NCBI GenBank assembly: GCA_001839685.1 | Contig: MLAK01001115.1 | Coordinates: 66,337 to 130,336 of the forward strand | Source of the DNA: Tritrichomonas foetus | Taxonomy: Eukaryota > Parabasalia > Tritrichomonadida > Tritrichomonadidae | Reading direction: 5' to 3' | Length of the DNA: 64,000 bases | Shown here: piece by piece, positions 29,615 to 39,504 of the stretch | Numbering within the stretch: position 1 is the first letter of the stretch | Layout: each line of letters starts with the position of its first letter | Made by a program: the position numbers and the translations under genes | Notes under the pieces: generated by a model | The model's input: only the letters and a program-made list of their open reading frames with translations | The model's database searches: none | Told to the model about the DNA's origin: nothing

Positions 29615-30460
29615 TCAGGGAATGAGATAATCGTTCACAGCAAGAGACTTTGAAAGAACTTTCGTCTTATTCTTCGCGGAAGTCTCTTTTGCAGGAGCCA
29701 GAATTGTTGATGCTCCTTTCGCCCAATCAGGAATAACTTGATTTTCCTTTCTTTCACGACGCCTCGCCTCGAGCAAGTTCAATCTCTCCTTAGCATTTTT
29801 GAGTTCTTCTTTTGTCATCATTTTTGATAGAATTTTTTGTTCATTTGTTTGAATTGGCATGATTTTTCTTGGCCTCTTGACAGGGTTTGCAGTTAATCGT
29901 GACCATGAGACAGGCAGGGCAGGATTAACAAGAGTTTTTTCTTCAAATGGATGTGACTTTTGTGATCTGACATGTGAAACAGAAGAACTAACAATAGATC
30001 TTCCTACCACGTGAATTCCAGAAAGTGATGACTTTTGTTTTTTATTTATGTCATCAAATGCATCATTTCTTCGAGAGCTTTTTAATGAACTTATTTGAGT
30101 GGCTGGTCTATTTGAATCATAATAAACATCTTCATTTTTTCTTCCACTTTTTGAATTGTTGAGTTCGTTAATTTCTCTGTCATAAATCACAGAACGTAAA
30201 CGGTCGACGTTGATTTTGAATTTCTGTTTTTGGCGCGTTTTGGGTTTTTGAGAATGCTGGGTCAAGGCTCTTTCGGATAATTGCGATTCAAAAAAAGATG
30301 GATCAAGTGGATCAATATTCGATTCAGATGATGATGAAGATAATTGCAAAACTGGCTCTTTTATTCGCCTTGAAATTGGAGGAGGCGGGTGAAGAGCTGT
30401 GTGAGCAAGTCGGTTCGGTGGTAATGTGTGATGGACTTGTTGCTGAAGCGTAAATAGCAT
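29615..30460 (-). CDS. unknown protein, IPDWAKG family (copy B)
   Basis: A 281-residue paralogue of the gene at 28366-29304. Shared features, in order, are an acidic serine block (SSSSSESNIDPLDP), ALPVSW, a helix starting MTKEEL, RRRERKENQ, IPDWAKG and a final NDYL. The N-terminal half is not alignable by eye and is rich in H, P, S and R. No known domain is recognised. An AACTTTTTC motif lies 25-33 bases upstream of the ATG, followed by TCAT. Confidence 0.75.
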   Translation of the reverse strand: MLFTLQQQVHHTLPPNRLAHTALHPPPPISRRIKEPVLQLSSSSSESNIDPLDPSFFESQLSERALTQHSQKPKTRQKQKFKINVDRLRSVIYDREINELNNSKSGRKNEDVYYDSNRPATQISSLKSSRRNDAFDDINKKQKSSLSGIHVVGRSIVSSSVSHVRSQKSHPFEEKTLVNPALPVSWSRLTANPVKRPRKIMPIQTNEQKILSKMMTKEELKNAKERLNLLEARRRERKENQVIPDWAKGASTILAPAKETSAKNKTKVLSKSLAVNDYLIP

Positions 30461-30484
30461 TTAGCTTCAACGTTTTTTTATGAA

Positions 30485-30493
30485 AACTTTTTC
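30485..30493 (-). promoter_or_regulatory. AACTTTTTC motif (GAAAAAGTT in gene sense)
   Basis: An exact copy of a 9-mer that recurs between genes in this window, 25 bases upstream of the ATG at 30460 and just before a TCAT. Confidence 0.35.
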
Positions 30494-30984
30494 AAGTATC
30501 TAAGGTGAATTTTTTCTGAATTTATTTGGTTTCAGATTAATTAAATGGCCATTTAGGCTTAAAAAAAGCTGGATAAGAGGAAACTTTTATATATTAGGTT
30601 ATTTTATCGTCCACAAAAATTAAATATATAAATGGTTACTTTCATACAAAATCCTTTACATATCATTACTTTGGGATAATATGTCGAAAAAATGATATAT
30701 CTTTTTATCAAATTATATATATTGCATTGTCAACATTTTACACGAAATTTAGATGTTTTTATTGATCATACGACTGAAAAAATACCTTTTTTTCAATGAA
30801 TGGTGGCTCAGAATTCACTTTGAATACTATATTCAATTATTGTATTCTGATAAAAATAATACTTCTTTCAATTAGCATCAATGTCAAGAAATTTTGGTAA
30901 TTTTCCTCAAGCTTTCTCAATTGATTATTAAAAAAATTGAATAAGAATAATTTTTTCAATACTTTCCCGTAAAATTAATTTATT

Positions 30985-30993
30985 GAAAAAGTT
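30985..30993 (+). promoter_or_regulatory. GAAAAAGTT motif upstream of surface-protein gene
   Basis: An exact copy of the recurrent 9-mer, 37 bases before the ATG at 31030. Confidence 0.35.
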
Positions 30994-31029
30994 ACAGAAT
31001 GAAATGAGGATTTAGAAATTGTTCTTTCA

Positions 31030-32841
31030 ATGATCTTTCTCTCTTTCCTCTTTTACCTAATTTTGTCGAAAAACTCGGAAATATGCGGTAATATCATTGC
31101 TGATTATGATGTTATGCAGATACTTTCAGCTCCTCTTCTTTCGCAAAAGCTTGGAATGGTCGACTCGGTTGGAAATCTGCAAACCACAAATTTTGAACAA
31201 TCCATTCAATTAGGACTTATAAATGAATACGGAAAATACGGTCTTATTCTTGCTTTTGGAAAATCTCAAAACTACAAAATCGATATTTCTCAATTTGACC
31301 AAAACGTGAATTGGATTCAAGTGATGTATGACACACGATTAAATCTATTAATTCCACCAACACTTGAATTGAAAATTCGCGATGGTCAAGTCATTAATTT
31401 ATCTGTCATTGATATATCAGTGACTCTTGAAATTGTTCCTGCAACTGATTCTCATAAAAAAAGTTCACTTTTAGACAATAAAATACTTGAACAAAATTAT
31501 GTTCAAAATGATCCAATAGCTGAAGAAAATACAGAAAATGAAAATTATACTAAAAATTTGAACTCTACAACAACAAATAAGAATTCTACAAAGGTTGGAA
31601 ACACAGGAAATGCTACAAATAATGGATTATCGAATAATAATAAAGCAAAGTTACATTTACAGTCTTTAAAACTCTCAAATAGTGCAACAATCTCAAAGTT
31701 AGATCAAATTGAATGTAGATATTTTTTCGTTCATATTTCATCTTCCATGCTTGGTTCTCTATCCTGCATCATGTCTGCAATGAAAGTTAATATTAGTAAT
31801 GATGAAGTGCTCACTAGCATTCCATCCATTTTTGGAGATTCACTTGTTCATTACATTTTTGATGGCCTTACTTATGAGCAACTTTTTATTGAATACAAAC
31901 TCACATCTCTTGCATGTAATATGACAATCCGACCAATTGATGACATTACTGAATTAAAAGATGTAACAATATTATTTGATCAAATCTATGACGATACCAC
32001 ACAAATGTATTTACCATCTGACTTATTTTATGCTGACTTTGATGGATGGGAAAAAATCAAATTCACAAATAAAATTCCAACACTTACTTTTCTACAAGAC
32101 CTAAAAATTGAATATGCAGATCCCCCTGAAAATCTTTATGCTCAACAATTCCAAAAAAATGGGCATAATATTGTTTATCAGAATCCGATTTCAATCGATG
32201 AAGTATTCATTTGTAATCAGTATTGTCCTGATGGAATTAAAGAAAGTCACGACAGATTGTTAATATACATTTCTAGTGAAGAAGAAGTCGAATTTTGGCT
32301 AAATTCTATCGATATGACAACAACACAAAATATTTACTTATTTTCACCCATTCCTATCGGTTCATCAAGGCCAATTTCATTGGCTGGTGTTCCTAAAATC
32401 GCCAATCTATATATTCAAGGTGCACAATATATGACTGAAGCAGGAACAATCGAATATTCATTATTTAATGTTGATGTTGATGAATTCGTTTCAGTCGAAA
32501 ATTTAGTTGTTGACCATGTAACTTTAAACGCAAATGGATTATCTAAAATGAAAGTTAACGCTCTTTATATTCAAGAGTATGGTGTAATTAAAGGTAGAAT
32601 TAATGTACAAAATGCATATGTGAACTTTGATGATTTCACAAATTCGTTTGATTCCATTACTCTTGAAAAATTAAACTTGCAACTCAATTTAACTTCACAT
32701 GCTGAACTTACTTATGATACATTGGCAGATGGGAATTCTCATTGGCAGATGGGAAATCAGTTATTATTGTTCTTTCTTCATCAACTGCTGTTGCCAATAG
32801 TGTTTGCTTCCATATTTATACTGATGGAAACTACACAATAG
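31030..32841 (+). CDS. type I surface protein, 5' part (frameshifted)
   Basis: This frame encodes a signal peptide (about 1-15) and a long beta-rich ectodomain with asparagine- and threonine-rich linkers around 155-205, many of them N-glycosylation sites. Shortly after residue 565 the frame is thrown off by a 20-bp tandem duplication at 32720-32755 and ends after about 35 unrelated residues. The natural continuation is the frame that starts inside 32742-33590. I do not recognise the family. The general build, a big ectodomain with one membrane helix at the end, is common among trichomonad surface proteins. As sequenced, this part alone would be secreted without an anchor. Confidence 0.75.
   Translation: MIFLSFLFYLILSKNSEICGNIIADYDVMQILSAPLLSQKLGMVDSVGNLQTTNFEQSIQLGLINEYGKYGLILAFGKSQNYKIDISQFDQNVNWIQVMYDTRLNLLIPPTLELKIRDGQVINLSVIDISVTLEIVPATDSHKKSSLLDNKILEQNYVQNDPIAEENTENENYTKNLNSTTTNKNSTKVGNTGNATNNGLSNNNKAKLHLQSLKLSNSATISKLDQIECRYFFVHISSSMLGSLSCIMSAMKVNISNDEVLTSIPSIFGDSLVHYIFDGLTYEQLFIEYKLTSLACNMTIRPIDDITELKDVTILFDQIYDDTTQMYLPSDLFYADFDGWEKIKFTNKIPTLTFLQDLKIEYADPPENLYAQQFQKNGHNIVYQNPISIDEVFICNQYCPDGIKESHDRLLIYISSEEEVEFWLNSIDMTTTQNIYLFSPIPIGSSRPISLAGVPKIANLYIQGAQYMTEAGTIEYSLFNVDVDEFVSVENLVVDHVTLNANGLSKMKVNALYIQEYGVIKGRINVQNAYVNFDDFTNSFDSITLEKLNLQLNLTSHAELTYDTLADGNSHWQMGNQLLLFFLHQLLLPIVFASIFILMETTQ
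32720..32755. repeat. 20-bp tandem duplication causing frameshift
   Basis: CATTGGCAGATGGGAA occurs at 32720-32735 and again at 32740-32755, a spacing of 20 bases. Because 20 is not a multiple of three, the frame changes. Leaving out one 20-bp unit joins the two reading frames into one. Confidence 0.9.
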
Positions 32842-33590
32842 TTTTAACTCTTCGCCGAATTGATATAAAATCGATCAAAGGCCTTGAATTTGTAATCTAT
32901 CCTGGCTTACAAAGTTCTGACCGTTACTGGAATACACTAAAAATCCATTCAGACTCATCAAATGAATTCTATGACTTTGTCAATGAAAATAATTATGAAA
33001 ATTCTTTCCAAAAATCACAGAATGATGATATTCATCATCATCTCGAATTTTCAAACCAATACACTTCTAATCAGAATAATTTGAAATTCTCAAGCAATCT
33101 TCTCATAGAAAAGCATGGAATCAACCAAGTCAGAATCGAAAATTCTAATTTAATACATTCAAATCATAAAAGAAAGCAAATTAAGCTGCCAAAAAGAGAT
33201 AATAAAGTATATAAAGTTGATTTTATTTTTAATACTGATTCATGGGTGGATAATAGAATTGGCTATTGTGAAATGATTTTCAATGCAGCAATAATGACTA
33301 TTGTTTCTGTTGATGAAAGTTCAGCACCAGATAACTTCAAACTCATTATTCAATCAAGTGCAATTGATCCTACAATTACTGAGGAAGTGAATGAAACAAC
33401 ACCTGGACCTGACTATGAATTTGATGAAAGAAGAAGCAGTTTTGTGATAAACCTTGTCATTGGAATTACTATCCCTGCTTTCTTAATAATTGTTGGAATT
33501 GTTATTTACTTTGTGTTTCTACGCTTTAGGAATAATGATTCAGACGATCAAAACAATCAACTCATTCCGAATGAAGGGCAAGAAAACTAA
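32742..33590 (+). CDS. type I surface protein, 3' part (membrane anchor)
   Basis: This frame continues the ectodomain of the preceding gene after the 20-bp duplication. It ends in one strong transmembrane helix (residues about 232-256 of this frame) and a short acidic tail with NNQLIPNEGQEN. It has an in-frame ATG within the duplicated block, but no promoter is expected there. It is best read as the second half of a gene spanning 31030-33590, which is either a recent pseudogene or an assembly artefact. Confidence 0.75.
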   Translation: MADGKSVIIVLSSSTAVANSVCFHIYTDGNYTIVLTLRRIDIKSIKGLEFVIYPGLQSSDRYWNTLKIHSDSSNEFYDFVNENNYENSFQKSQNDDIHHHLEFSNQYTSNQNNLKFSSNLLIEKHGINQVRIENSNLIHSNHKRKQIKLPKRDNKVYKVDFIFNTDSWVDNRIGYCEMIFNAAIMTIVSVDESSAPDNFKLIIQSSAIDPTITEEVNETTPGPDYEFDERRSSFVINLVIGITIPAFLIIVGIVIYFVFLRFRNNDSDDQNNQLIPNEGQEN

Positions 33591-33924
33591 TTTGTTTTAA
33601 TCATTTTTATAGAAAATAAAGGCCTCTATAATAAATATGTTTTTTATCTTTTTCAAGCATAAAATAACATTAACAATAACATTAAATGAAATTTTGGATC
33701 TCCATTTGATTTATTTCTAAAAAAATTTGAAAACATAATTTGTGATGACTAATCATAGGAATATATATATATAAATTAGAATTGAGATATGTTACCTTTA
33801 TCATATGATATTTCGAAAATATATGTATCTTCACACGAAACTATTTCTTTAGTTATATGTTTTGACATATTGAAATTCGCTATCTCAATTTATTTTATGG
33901 CTTCTCAAAGAAATCTTTTAGCCA

Positions 33925-33933
33925 AACTTTTTC
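33925..33933 (+). promoter_or_regulatory. AACTTTTTC motif
   Basis: An exact copy of the recurrent 9-mer, 55 bases before the ATG at 33988. Confidence 0.35.
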
Positions 33934-33976
33934 ATATATGTACGTTAAGTGTTGATAAATTCGAAAAGTTCAAAAA

Positions 33977-33981
33977 TCATT
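33977..33981 (+). promoter_or_regulatory. Inr-like TCATT
   Basis: TCATT ends seven bases before the ATG at 33988 and matches the trichomonad initiator. It supports that ATG as the start. Confidence 0.5.
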
Positions 33982-33987
33982 GAGAAA

Positions 33988-36126
33988 ATGAGTATGAACG
34001 TCAGAATTAATAAATTTCGAGCACATACTGCTTTCGCCAAAGGGCAGATACAAAATAACGATCTTCAACCAAAGCGAATTTCAACACCTGCAGAAATTAC
34101 ATCATATTCTGCACTATTTTCTGTTCAAAAATATTGTTCGAAAATCGAAGAAATTGTTCAAAACATGAAAAGATTATGCCCAATTCGTGAAATGGATCAA
34201 TTTTTTACAGCCTATGCGGAATACAAAAATCGAATCTCTTCTATCGTTGATCAATCAAATATGATACTTAGAAAACTTAGCCCTAATTTCCAGAATCCAA
34301 CATATCATACTGGTGAAGATTTAAGAAAATACCACGAAGACTTTATGACTGCTGTTTCTCACATGAAGCTTCAGAAACAGCCAATTTATTTCCATGCTAT
34401 TACTGAATTATTGAATAAGCTTCCATTAGACTTAGATAAGTTTTTATATAAATATCGGTCGAATGCACAAGTCAAACAATTTTTAGCTACATTTGAAAAT
34501 AAATTTAAAGATAAACTTCACAAATTAGAACAAGACATTCGAACTATTTTACTTCCACTTGAATTTGAGCATCTTAATTATGATAAAGTTTATGAAACAG
34601 TTGAGCGTTTACGTGGAATACATAGAATGTTTGAAATCACTCTAATTACATCTGTTAAACAGCGTTGTCCGAAAGATCCGAATTTTCCGATGCCAAAAGA
34701 TACAGACTGGCATGCAACTGTCATTCAACTAGTTCCAATATTATCAAATATGCCAATGTTTGTCGAAAATTCAAATACTCTAGCCCAAACAATTCCAGAT
34801 TTAACATTAGCTATTGAAAAACTTTGTTTAGAAATTGATGAATTAATGCCTGATGATGTTGGTGCTTTTAATGAAACAGCTACTCCTAAGAAAACTGTTT
34901 ATCAGGAAGATAAAGTTGATGTTTTACTTGAAAGAGTGAACAACTTCCTTGGAATTCAAACAAGAAAAGGTCAATCAAAAGTGGACAAACTCACTGAAGT
35001 TGTGTCAAAAGTTGAAGAAACAATTAATTCATTAATGAATAAACTTGAAGAAGCTAAAAAAGAAAATGAAAAAGCTAAAGAAGATTTAGATCGTTCAAGT
35101 ATTGTTAGGAGATTTCAAAGAATTCGTCAAGCGTCTGATGATATTGCAAAGAAATTTTCTGATGATAAAGATCATTTTTTAACTTTTGTGATTGATAAAT
35201 TAAGAACATTAATTAAATTCGATTTTACATTGGATGAAGATGATCCATATAGAATGTTTAATGCAATATTCAAGCAATTAAGCAAAGAAATGGATCAACT
35301 TCGAAACAATAATGGAAATTATACTGATTTAAGTAAAGACAATAATAGAAACGAAAATGATTATCAAAATGATTGTAAAAGTTCGAATTCTTCTTATAAA
35401 GAAGCATTTATTAAACTTTGTTCATCAATCACACATCAAAATGATGATCTTGATACTAAATCACCTGAAGAACTAAGTTCAATGATTAAAAAAGCTTTTG
35501 ATGATAATGATGAAATGAAATTAATTGATGTTGATCGTTTAATGCAACTTATACCAACACGGTATAATCGTGATAACTATCTTGAATCATTAAAAGAAGA
35601 TTTAAAGAAAACTGAATATACTTTAGAAGCAGTTGAGCCATTTAATAATGTTACTAACAAATTAACAACTTTACTTGATCAAAGTGAATCATCATATTTA
35701 CCGACATCGCCAGATTTTTCAACATATTTAAATGCTTTGGCCGAAATGAAAGATAATTTAACAAAGGTGAAAGCAGAAAAAATGCATAAACCTATATATT
35801 CGCTTCTTGTTAAATCAACAGAACTTTTTAATTCGTTGGCAATTGGATTATCATCGGCATCTTTTGCTCCAGAATTTTCGCCAAATCAAAAAAACATTGA
35901 AAAAATCCTAACTGAACAACAGAATATGAATTTATCACTTTCAAGACTTCGAATTTTATTAGAAGAAAAAGATTCCCTTCTTCTTGCTGAAACAAGAAAA
36001 CTATCAAAATTAGAAAAACAATTTTCCAATATTCTTTTAGAAAATCAAAAATCGAACGAAAATATTGATCCGCAAAAGGTTATTTACAAAATTGAAACAA
36101 ATGAATCGGAGTCCGACTTTTTCTAA
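33988..36126 (+). CDS. unknown helical/coiled-coil protein
   Basis: A 712-residue protein without a recognised domain. It is alpha-helical by composition, with a clear coiled coil at about 335-375 (VDKLTEVVSKVEETINSLMN and following) and another near the C-terminus (about 645-690). No membrane segment or signal peptide is present. The first 25 residues are basic (MSMNVRINKFRAHTAF). The start at 33988 is supported by a nearby TCATT; ATG 33994 is an alternative two codons on. Cytoskeletal or scaffold use is plausible but unproven. Confidence 0.8.
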   Translation: MSMNVRINKFRAHTAFAKGQIQNNDLQPKRISTPAEITSYSALFSVQKYCSKIEEIVQNMKRLCPIREMDQFFTAYAEYKNRISSIVDQSNMILRKLSPNFQNPTYHTGEDLRKYHEDFMTAVSHMKLQKQPIYFHAITELLNKLPLDLDKFLYKYRSNAQVKQFLATFENKFKDKLHKLEQDIRTILLPLEFEHLNYDKVYETVERLRGIHRMFEITLITSVKQRCPKDPNFPMPKDTDWHATVIQLVPILSNMPMFVENSNTLAQTIPDLTLAIEKLCLEIDELMPDDVGAFNETATPKKTVYQEDKVDVLLERVNNFLGIQTRKGQSKVDKLTEVVSKVEETINSLMNKLEEAKKENEKAKEDLDRSSIVRRFQRIRQASDDIAKKFSDDKDHFLTFVIDKLRTLIKFDFTLDEDDPYRMFNAIFKQLSKEMDQLRNNNGNYTDLSKDNNRNENDYQNDCKSSNSSYKEAFIKLCSSITHQNDDLDTKSPEELSSMIKKAFDDNDEMKLIDVDRLMQLIPTRYNRDNYLESLKEDLKKTEYTLEAVEPFNNVTNKLTTLLDQSESSYLPTSPDFSTYLNALAEMKDNLTKVKAEKMHKPIYSLLVKSTELFNSLAIGLSSASFAPEFSPNQKNIEKILTEQQNMNLSLSRLRILLEEKDSLLLAETRKLSKLEKQFSNILLENQKSNENIDPQKVIYKIETNESESDFF

Positions 36127-36755
36127 TCAAGAAAATATATGTTTTGTATGATATAAAATGTTAATAAAACTCGATAGATCATGATTTTGATTTCTTTATT
36201 TTTTAATGGAGCAAATATGATCTAAATTCTATCAATTTCATCCAAATCACTGTTCAAATCATTTTTAAAATTTCATCACATCATAATGTATTTCCCATTT
36301 TAATTTTATAATTGGTAAACTTTTTATATATTTAATTGGTCGTATCAAAATTGATAGATATTCTCTCTACCAAAATACAATTTTTTCATACATAGAAAAA
36401 CTATGATGTGCTGAGATCTATTTTCTATCACACAATACTCAATATGTATAATTGTCACAGAATACAATTTTTGTTTCTCTCATGAGCTCTCTAACTTTTT
36501 CAAAAATATTGAAAAATTAAACTTTTTATAAGCTTAGTTGGTCGTATCAAGATATGACCAATTACCGAATACCAAAAGATAAACTTTTTGTTCAGATAAA
36601 TAGCTCTTTAACTTTTTCAAATTGTAAAATTTGTTCGACTATTTTAGTCTCACAAAAATTGAATACATAATTGTTCATTTAAATTATCCATTGAAAACAG
36701 ACATCAAAGCATCAACAAAACATTGACTTCATTTTTTAATAACTCAAGAATAAAA
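36127..36755. other. intergenic region with degenerate direct duplication
   Basis: 629 bp between plus-strand genes, partly made of a duplicated block described separately. No gene is seen. Confidence 0.6.
36317..36620. repeat. degenerate direct repeat upstream of MLF-like gene
   Basis: AAACTTTTTATA and TTGGTCGTATCAA occur together at 36317-36348 and again at 36519-36550, exactly 202 bases apart. A second shared block, AGCTCT then TAACTTTTTCAAA, occurs at about 36485-36503 and 36603-36620, about 117 bases apart. The right copy thus looks like the left one with an internal deletion of about 85 bases. Confidence 0.65.
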
Positions 36756-37484
36756 ATGTTTGGATTCTTTCATGATCCCTTCGATGATTTATTCGTTGAT
36801 CCATTCGATGGAATATTCAATCGCTATTCTTACTATCGCCCAAGATATCAATATGTTTACCGCCCAAGATACNTCAATGATTACTTCGCACTGATTAACG
36901 ATCGCTTAAACCAAGTTCTTTCAGAAGAATTTGGAATTAATCCACATCACCCACACATAGATATTCTCAAGCGAGCAAGAAGCCTTGAGCACCAAAAGCA
37001 GTTGGATTCGCAAGACCATTCTGAAATCAAAGAAAAAATCGTTCACGAAGCTGAGGAAGAAGCGCACAAGGCCGAGGAAGAAGCACNTCAGCGAGCAGNA
37101 AACTCGCCAAAGCCAAAGCCAAGCTCAAAACATTCACCATATCAAAGCTTATTCTATGAAAGTCATTCCTCTTATAATGGAAAGAACTATGTAGAAGAAC
37201 ATCGTGAGCGTGTTCAAGATTCAGATGGAAAGGTTCATATTACAACAAGNCGAAGACTCGGTGATCGTTGGTATGAGGCCAAATCAATTACAGACGAGGA
37301 AGGNAAAACATCAACCAAAGAAACATGGCACAATGTTCCAGAAGATCAAATCGAACAATTTAAACAAGAATGGGCTACTCAACATCAAACGAAGTATGCA
37401 TCAATTTCTCATGATAATTCCCAAAAACCTGAAGAAAAAGTAAATCAAAAAGAAGAAAATGCACCAGATGCCCAACAAAAGTAA
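36756..37484 (+). CDS. myeloid leukemia factor (MLF1)-like protein
   Basis: A 242-residue protein. The N-terminus is rich in F, D and P (FHDPFDDLFVDPFDG), as in MLF proteins. The C-terminal half reads YES.SSYNGKNYVEE, RVQDSDGKVH, RRLGDRWYE, then an E/F/W segment FKQEW, the order seen in MLF1 family domains (VEETRKAVRDS, IGDR, F..EW). MLF proteins are found from protists to man and bind chromatin or centrosomal partners; the role here is unknown. Five single ambiguous bases fall in this gene (36873, 37087, 37099, 37250, 37304); the last is a silent Gly codon position. The chosen start is the first in-frame ATG. Confidence 0.65.
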   Translation: MFGFFHDPFDDLFVDPFDGIFNRYSYYRPRYQYVYRPRYXNDYFALINDRLNQVLSEEFGINPHHPHIDILKRARSLEHQKQLDSQDHSEIKEKIVHEAEEEAHKAEEEAXQRAXNSPKPKPSSKHSPYQSLFYESHSSYNGKNYVEEHRERVQDSDGKVHITTXRRLGDRWYEAKSITDEEXKTSTKETWHNVPEDQIEQFKQEWATQHQTKYASISHDNSQKPEEKVNQKEENAPDAQQK

Positions 37485-37848
37485 AATAAAAATTTAAAGG
37501 CTTGATTTTAGATTCTTTTACATAAAAACTTTAGACTTAATTCATTATTGTTTTTTATCATCTTTTATATTTTTTATTAATATTTATGTTCCACATCCAA
37601 TTTTCTAATCATTGAATATTCATGTTTCATGGAAGAAAGGAAATTGGAATTAATTAAAAGTATCATAACAAGACAATTAATGATAAAGAAGAAGAAGAAA
37701 GCAGTTTCTAATTTAAATTTAACTAAAAAAGAAAGAAAAAACTAAAAGAAGAAGAAAAGAAGAAAGAATAAAAGCAATAAAAATTATAGAATTCTAAATA
37801 TTTAACAAAAAAATAATAAAAAAAGAGTGAAAATGGAAAATAAGTTTC

Positions 37849-39504
37849 TCACTGGCCCATGAGGGATTCAATCTTGAATGAAAGTGATGCAGCATGCTTC
37901 GAAAGGATGTCATGATCATGTTCAACTAAATTGAGGAGATGGTCATAAATTTCATATTCAGCAAAGTGTGAAATAATTTCTTGGAAGTTTTGTTCTTGTG
38001 AGAGTTTGAGAATGATATTTAAAAGGGCATCAACTGTTCGTAGAGCAATTGAATCAACACCTGAACAAAGCATTTCATCAAAAAGAGAAATCATTTCATC
38101 ATTTAAAAGTTGATGTAATTCTTCAGATGATGCAAAAATGACATAAGTTGCAACGAAGTAAATTGATTCCTTTTTAACTTCGAGTGGAGCATTTTGGCAC
38201 ATTTCTAAGGTTGCTTTAATGAAATCAAGTGAGAAGAAATTCTTAACAATATTAGGTACAGATTCAATAACCATGCTGAAAAAGTAATAAACGTCAGGAA
38301 TGACATCTGGGTTATTGAGAAGTTGCATCATTGTTGAAAGAAGGTTTGGACTAAGGAAACCATTCTCTATTGAGCTATTGGAAATTACTGTACGAGCTAA
38401 AAGATGAATAGCAGCTTTACATAAAGAAGGATTTGACAAAAACTCTGCTGCGAGTTGGCAGATTCCTTTCGAATAAAGTACATCAATTATTGAAGGTCTA
38501 GCAACAGTTAATGCTGTGAAAATTTGAATAATAATGCAGATATTGTGCACATTTATGGTGATGTCATTTTTTGATGTAAGAATCTCAAAAAGTGGACATA
38601 TAGTATCTTCAATCACAGTTGCATCAATTTCTTCGAAATTCGCATGTTCCCATGATGAAGTGTAAATGGCTAGGATTGCATATAAGCAAATTTCCGTCAA
38701 ATCAGGGTCTGTTGAAGTTTTAGCAATTTCTAAAAGCGTGGAATGAACACCAACGCATGTTATTGAATTCCTTGCATATGTTGAGTTTTCTGCAAACGTT
38801 TGAATCAATTGAATAATGGAAAATGTTATTTTTTGATTCATTGAAAATGTTTCGATCAAGCCATTTAATGAAAAGGCCAAATTATCTGCATACATGGTTT
38901 TGATTTTTTCTGAAGCAGCGGCAAAGAAAAGTGACGTGATATTCAAAGCTAAGTCGACTAAAAAAAGCATCTGAGTTCTTGGGCCAGCTGAATTTGATGA
39001 AATGTTATCGTCATAAATACAATTCGATAAAAAATCACACAATAGTTCACAGATTTCTTCATGCTCGGAAATATGGTGAAGATAGGCTTGAGCCAATTCG
39101 CTCAAACTCTGTAAAAAGGCGACTTTTGATTCAAAACTGGAATTTTGGATATTAAAATGGTTTTCGTTGACTTCATTGATAGTAAAATTGAAATCTGTCA
39201 TTTCAAGTTTTTCTAACGAAAGAATTTCTTGGCCTGACGAAGTTGAATTCAATACGCTTTGAAGTGCTATAAAAACATTTTCTGGTGTCGCCAATGTTTG
39301 AAGAGAATTGCTATTTGTTGAGCAAGTCCAACGACGCGTCTGGCGTGGAAGAAGGAAAATTTGATGGCCGATTGAAATCCTTCGAAGTTGAAGGGTTCGT
39401 TGGGAACGTTCTTGTTCAAAACGTTCGTGGTATTTCGAAAGGTCGAAGTTGTCTTTATTATGAAGAGGCAATACGCCTTGTTTTCGGGTGAGGGTCAGTG
39501 CCAT
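37849..39504 (-). CDS. importin-alpha-like ARM-repeat protein
   Basis: A 551-residue protein. The N-terminus (about 15-60) is basic, with a KYHERFEQERSQRTLQLRR segment like an importin-beta-binding domain, and the rest is a series of ARM-type helical repeats of about 42 residues. The length matches importin alpha. However, the NLS-binding W...N pairs of the canonical inner helices are not evident, so cargo binding may differ. Importin alpha links nuclear-localised cargo to importin beta. The start is the first ATG of the frame. A generic ARM protein is the alternative. Confidence 0.7.
   Translation of the reverse strand: MALTLTRKQGVLPLHNKDNFDLSKYHERFEQERSQRTLQLRRISIGHQIFLLPRQTRRWTCSTNSNSLQTLATPENVFIALQSVLNSTSSGQEILSLEKLEMTDFNFTINEVNENHFNIQNSSFESKVAFLQSLSELAQAYLHHISEHEEICELLCDFLSNCIYDDNISSNSAGPRTQMLFLVDLALNITSLFFAAASEKIKTMYADNLAFSLNGLIETFSMNQKITFSIIQLIQTFAENSTYARNSITCVGVHSTLLEIAKTSTDPDLTEICLYAILAIYTSSWEHANFEEIDATVIEDTICPLFEILTSKNDITINVHNICIIIQIFTALTVARPSIIDVLYSKGICQLAAEFLSNPSLCKAAIHLLARTVISNSSIENGFLSPNLLSTMMQLLNNPDVIPDVYYFFSMVIESVPNIVKNFFSLDFIKATLEMCQNAPLEVKKESIYFVATYVIFASSEELHQLLNDEMISLFDEMLCSGVDSIALRTVDALLNIILKLSQEQNFQEIISHFAEYEIYDHLLNLVEHDHDILSKHAASLSFKIESLMGQ

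Larger units (their letters stand above)
30461..31029. other. divergent intergenic region
   Basis: 569 bp between divergent genes. It carries an AACTTTTTC-type motif near each end (30485 and 30985). No gene is seen. Confidence 0.5.
33591..33987. other. intergenic region with promoter motifs
   Basis: 397 bp, AT-rich, with a short (AT)n run near 33764-33774. Towards the right end it carries AACTTTTTC (33925) and TCATT (33977). No gene is seen. Confidence 0.5.
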
